Source of the DNA: Desmodus rotundus
Lineage: Eukaryota > Chordata > Mammalia > Chiroptera > Phyllostomidae
DNA: 64,000 nt
Direction of reading: 5' to 3'
Assembly (NCBI RefSeq): GCF_022682495.2
Contig: NC_071389.1
Coordinates: forward strand, 182,203,556 to 182,267,555
Positions 59,671-64,000 of the stretch are shown here, piece by piece. Each line of letters opens with the position of its first letter. Positions within the stretch are counted from its first letter, which is position 1. A model generated the notes under the pieces. The model was not told the origin of the DNA, did no database searches, and worked only from the letters and a program-made list of their open reading frames with translations. A program made the position numbers and the translations under genes.

Positions 59671-62600
59671 TATATTTAATGTACCTTAAACACATTTTCA
59701 AAGTACAACAGATACACATACATGCATACCAGATACAGCTGGAGATTTCTGGCAAAATAGGAGAAAATACTAATGGAACTGTGCATTGCATTTCAACTCA
59801 ATCTTATCCCCTAAAAAATTAACAAGCATGTTAAAGAACCTAATAAAAATGATCCTTTTAATAAGTACTTAAGTTAATAAAATATCAAACACCTGTGTAC
59901 ATGGAATTATGCCAAATATTGAGAATGAGAAGATGAAAACAATTTGGTTCTTGGCCTGTAAGGAATCTAGTAAAGGAGGTACACTTGATTTCCCAAACAG
60001 AGCTAATACTTCTTCCATTAGGGTCTCATTGCACCTATGTCTATTACAGCACATACTATAATTATTCCTGTAGGGATTTATGTTCTTTTTGAATACAATT
60101 TCTACAGTGGGCCAATTGGCCGTCCTGTGCATTTTTATATTCTCAGTGTCTAATAGTGTCCCTGGCACTACAGGTATTTTTTAATAGAAGCTTGATGTTG
60201 ATGCAACTCTAACTTAAAAAATGAGGAGGTGTGTTGTCCACATAAGAGGAATGCTAGTGGCTGTATGGATTCAGTGGTTTCATTATGTCATCAGAGGGAT
60301 CCTTTATTTCTTAAATTTATTATTTTTTAGAGGGTCTGTATATTGCTGTGTTCTGTATTAATCCTTATGCTGGTTCCTCTTGTGGTTGGAATATGAAGAG
60401 CAATTAGGCTGCATACTAACTTGGCATGAGACTGGGAGTGGAGGGAAAGGAGAGAGAGAGCCAGAGAGAAAAATATTGAGAGAGGTTAGGAGTCACTGCT
60501 CCAAAAGGAGCCACATCCAAACCTGATAGAGAGGACTGCCTAGCACTTGGAGATCTTAGACTCTGAGATGGGTGTGGTAACTGGGCGGGATGTTGTATTG
60601 GCTCCCTGGGGAAGGATGTGAATGAGTTTTATGTATCAGAAAGGTACGTATAGATGTTTGGATTGCCAGAGGTGGTTTGTAGAAGAACCTCTGTAACTGG
60701 CCTCTGATATGCATTCTCTCAATTTTACTTTTTGAATAGAACCTCCAATTTTTAGCATATGGCTAGTAAGCTGGAAACAACACTATTCAGTTTTCTGGAG
60801 GGCCATATGACTAAGCTCTGGCTAACAGAATGGAAAAGGAGATGACTGGTGCCCTTAAGAAGTCTTCCCTTCCTTTTTTACAAACTGCAGTGTGGTGGTA
60901 CACCAGCTTTGCCTGTGCAGTTGAGAGCTTCATTTAGTAAATTTTCTTTGCACGGCTTGGGAAATTTTCTCAAAGGGCCTAATAGGGAGTACTTTGACTT
61001 ACAGGCCATACAGTCTCTGTCACAACTACTCAATTCTGGCATTATAACTCAAAAGCAGCCATAGAAAAAATTTATACAATTGAGAATTGATCAAGGCTGT
61101 ATTCCAGTACAACTTTATTTACGAAAACAGGTGACCAGCCTACTGACGATGGTTTCCTTACCACTTCTCTAGTGGAATTTCATAGGTGAAATGTAGGTCT
61201 CTGAGTGACCACATGAAAGAAAGCCACCCTACACATCACATCATCTACCAGCTCAGACTAATGTGAAGGAGAAATAATTCTGCATTCTTATTTAAGTGAC
61301 TGTTGTGTTGAATTTTGTTAAAGTATTCAAACCAATATTTTAACACATCTTATTGTGACAAGTCACTGAATATTTATAATCATGATCCACTGGAAATATT
61401 TTTACTTATTTAGTTATTTTAATTACTAATCTATTTCTTTAAAGGAGAGCAATGATTGGGAAAGCAACTTTCTCAAAATCCCATGGCACGTCTGATGGTG
61501 CTGAGAAATGTTCCTATTTCCCTTGATTCTGAAGATGCCAATTAGAAGTAGCAACTAAGGATTAAGTTTCTTTTTTTTTTTCATTTTATTTTTAACCTGA
61601 AATCATGATAAAAGTGGCTAGGAGATGTCAAATGACCTGAGCCCCTCATTTGGAGTAAGGATACCATAATAAATAATATATCATTAAATGCATATTAGTC
61701 ACAGATTCCTACCTGTAATTCTGGTTAAACATAGATATCTTAAAGGCAAGATACGTATAAAGGAAATTCCAATATGTTGCATAGCATTCATATTTTATCC
61801 ATCATTCAAGGTGTTGTATGCACTATTATCAACTCCCTTAACCACCTTTTTAATTCATAATCAATATGAAATTGAGACTAACAATGAAATATTTCCTTTC
61901 ATGTTGCTGACAGCCCACTGTTTTCTGAAGAGCAAGATAATCAAAACAAAATAATTGGTCATTTTGAAAAAGAAAATTTACCAAATGAAGCAGGCAGTTG
62001 AAGGGAATGGAATATAATTATTTTTGAGAAAGTTCACATCAATTTTCACATTAAAAAGTAGATCTTCTAAGTATTCTTTTCTCTGCTTTGTTTTTTATCT
62101 TTAGTGAAGGCATCTGTATGTATACTCTCCTTATGTTGTTATCTCTGTACTAAATACATTTGTTCATTTACCTAATTTCATCTTTGGGCTTTATAGTTTT
62201 AAAAGGACCAAGTGATGTTTATATTACCAGTTTAGAGTTTTATAATAGTAGGTGTGGTTGCCTTATGAAAGCTCTTTTGGTATAGCGAATGTCATGTTCC
62301 TTATTTTTGTATTATTATCTAAAGATATTCAAGGCAGCACCCCCTGAGACAGCTGTGACAATAATGCCCCACCATGACAACAGAGGAACAGTGCCAAAAC
62401 CCAGCAAAACAAAATTTACTTGGCAGGGCAGAGAGAATAGAGGCTTTTCACAGCTCTTTGGAAATGCTAATAAGGTCTCAACCTTGAACCATGTTTGCTT
62501 TTTATCTGGGAAACCCTTTTCAGTTATGATACCATCTGTATAAGTAGAAGCAAAAGATTCCAAGTTGGAATTTTATATGGTAGCGGATTTATGAGAAGGG

Positions 62601-64000
62601 CTAGTCCAAAATCCAGGTGTTTTCTTTTCACCTGAGAGAATACAGTGCATTTGGGGACATTTAAAAGCCCATAGTCAACTTCTTCGGGTCCTTAAACTTA
62701 AGACAGCTTCAAATTTAGCAGGCGCTACTACCAGTGAGTGGTGTGTTAAAGTGGATTAAATACACTAGCAGTATGTAAACAGTTGACTCAGAGTTCAAAT
62801 TTTGTTCTCATAGATAGCTCTTTTCAGCTTCCGTGCTGTTTTTTGTTCTTATGTTGGATCGTTGGAGAAAGATATTATTATTTGATAGCTCAATGTAAAA
62901 ATCCACACTAGAGTAACTAAACTCAGCCTTCACACTCACACCATTTTCCAATATCTGGCACTAATTTTCTAAAAAACTTGTCAGAGGAATACTGTTTTAT
63001 GGGTGTGTTAAATTGGTCATGCTATTATGTCCCAACAACACATGAAGTCTTAAAGCTGGGTTGCTGGGTGGAAACACTCCCCTCCCTTTCTCTGTCTCAT
63101 CCTCATTGGAATAATTAGATGGATGGTGCTTTTCTTCTGTGATTTATCTGTGTTTTCAATGGCATTAATCCCATGAAGAGATGGGCCATTAAGAATTGCA
63201 AAAGTCAACACTTTAAAGTATCTTTTTGAAAATTTCTGTTTCTTCTTTGCTATTTCTGAAAGTCTTAGAACCTTGAAGAATTATATAAAATAAGCTGTAG
63301 TTCTTCTTTGGATCATTTGTGACTTAGTAATTTATAGCCTAAAGAATTATATAAGGTGACACTGTTTAATATAAGTACAGATAATTCAGGATTATGGGAA
63401 ACCTGAGTTGTATCATGGCATGGCAAAGGTCATCTATTGATTCTGATTAACTGTCTTAAAATTTATCTTTTCCTACAGAAGAAATACTACTACTAGCAGG
63501 CTCCTTTGAATGCTTATTATTCTTTAATACTGGATGTCAGATAATATTTTTGTCTTTATTATTTTCACATACACTCAAATAATAAGAAAAGCAGATGGGA
63601 TAACAACAACATAGGAGTACTATTTGTTTGTCTATGCAAACCAGGTTTAAATATACATTTTATGACAATTAAGTTAGTGATATGAATAATAGTATGGACA
63701 TACTGTGTAGTCTCTGTAATAAACTGTTGAAAGTTATGGTTACACTAATTTTCAAATTAAAGTCATTTAGGAACCAAAGCACACTTTCATAGTAAAATCA
63801 CTTCTTTTCTTGTTTCAACAAACCAAAATATACATGTATATCTGTACCAGAGTAAAGACAAAAATGCCTCTTGTAGAAAATTTGGAAAAATTTCACCTGA
63901 AATTTTATCAGAAATAATTCCAAATATTTTGTCATATGTCTTTTTAGTCTTTTAAGAGAAACACATGCAAGCATTTTCTCTTTTATAAAACTGATATCAA
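59671..64000. other. Intergenic to the right edge, no gene recognised
   Basis: L2-like tail at about 60080-60185 and an MLT1-like piece at about 60750-60910 (GGGCCATATGACTAAGCTCT). Bases 62320-62570 are less AT-rich, with open frames on both strands and no repeat identity. The rest is AT-rich sequence without coding signal. Confidence 0.5.

Noticed and set aside
59513..59822. Open frames near the end of the 58.5-59.7 kb L1
   Set aside because: They fall on antisense L1 ORF2 and flanking AT-rich sequence; no intact gene.

Overview
The window looks like nuclear DNA from a placental mammal, most likely a bat. It holds spliced genes with AT-rich introns, a CpG-island promoter and dense LINE-1, MIR/L2, MaLR-type LTR and Tigger-type relics. 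About twenty copies of a tRNA-derived SINE match the Ves family of bats (head close to GCCCTGGCTGGTGTGGCTCA, pyrimidine-rich 3' part, tail of AAATAAATAAA type). The species cannot be fixed from the sequence alone. I saw no bacterial, plasmid, phage or CRISPR features.

Two protein-coding genes are present, tail to tail. Positions 77-1816 (+) hold the last three coding exons of METAP2, methionine aminopeptidase 2; the rest lies off the left edge. Positions 5870-16337 (-) hold the complete coding sequence of USP44, a ubiquitin-specific protease, in five exons that join in frame to 706 codons. The USP44 5' leader probably starts in a CpG island at about 26.9-27.9 kb. A consensus splice donor on the minus strand there (exon end 27409) gives a first intron of about 11 kb. 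As I recall it, the METAP2/USP44 convergent pair is conserved in human (12q22).

Layout: 1-2.25 kb, METAP2 3' end; 2.25-5.1 kb, short convergent intergenic stretch; 5.1-27.5 kb, USP44 with repeat-bearing introns; 26.9-28.0 kb, USP44 CpG-island promoter; 28.0-64.0 kb, intergenic DNA with no convincing gene. The last block carries SINEs, several L1 fragments (one with a perfect 14-bp target-site duplication), an ERV-L-like pol relic, MaLR-type LTRs, a Tigger-like element and one of two copies of an unclassified inverted-repeat transposon.

I found no clearly new biological system. The points most worth a second look are: loss of the upstream in-frame USP44 start codon and a predicted upstream ORF ending two bases before the retained one; a perfect 19-bp palindrome and a G-quadruplex-prone tract at the USP44 promoter; CTCF-like motifs in a USP44 intron and inside some Ves SINEs; the inverted-repeat transposon pair; and an exon-like GC-rich island inside a USP44 intron.
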